Below, piece after piece: positions 5,405 through 5,405 of a DNA stretch of 5,405 nt. Both the position numbers and the translations under genes were made by a program. Each line of letters begins with the position of its first letter. The stretch's first letter is position 1. The notes under the pieces were generated by a model. That model did not search any database. It was given only the letters and a program-made list of their open reading frames with translations, and was not told where the DNA came from. Location: assembly GCA_000432895.1 (NCBI GenBank), contig FR889454.1, positions 27,447-32,851 on the forward strand, given 5' to 3'. The DNA comes from Firmicutes bacterium CAG:449. Lineage in GTDB: Bacteria; Bacillota_I; Bacilli_A; RFN20; CAG-449.

Positions 5405-5405
5405 C

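Noticed and set aside
1..5405. Mobile element, CRISPR array or defence system.
   Set aside because: No transposase, integrase, nuclease or regularly spaced repeat array is visible on either strand; the only repeats are the short ones listed.

Overview
The window is very A+T-rich chromosomal DNA that uses the standard bacterial code: TGA ends two genes and Trp is encoded by TGG. The gene content (oleate hydratase, a conjugated bile salt hydrolase C-terminus, a DhaS-type TetR regulator, a LacI-type regulator) fits a low-GC Bacillota from an animal gut, perhaps an Erysipelotrichales/Coprobacillaceae-like lineage. The lineage is inferred from composition and gene families only.

Layout, left to right. 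(1) Bases 1-180, minus strand: the N-terminal DNA-binding end of a LacI-family repressor that runs off the left edge. (2) Bases 181-346: a divergent, A+T-rich intergenic region with a 12-bp direct repeat and candidate -10 elements. (3) Bases 347-2741, plus strand: three genes joined by two 4-base ATGA stop/start overlaps, encoding a flippase-like UPF0104 membrane protein, a family 8 glycosyltransferase and a TetR/AcrR regulator. (4) Bases 2742-2913: a structured intergenic region. It has a terminator-like hairpin nested in a perfect 14-bp inverted repeat, four TAGACA/TGTCTA elements placed symmetrically about one centre, and a promoter (TTGAAC-17-TATACA) whose spacer is covered by one candidate operator. 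(5) Bases 2914-4707, plus strand: full-length oleate hydratase (ohyA), followed by a strong bidirectional terminator. (6) Bases 4774-5404, minus strand: a small unrecognised ORF preceded by the last 111 residues of a choloylglycine hydrolase (bsh), which enters from the right edge.

How the parts may work together. The TetR gene is the last of its operon and lies directly upstream of ohyA. Sites resembling the DhaS operator overlap its stop codon and the ohyA promoter, so TetR control of ohyA is the most economical reading. OhyA hydrates toxic host unsaturated fatty acids, BSH deconjugates bile salts, and the flippase/glycosyltransferase pair probably modifies the envelope. The region therefore reads as a small gut-lipid-stress locus. 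I see no CRISPR array, transposase, tRNA or rRNA. The most novel item is the symmetric operator/terminator architecture between the TetR gene and ohyA; the protein families themselves are known.
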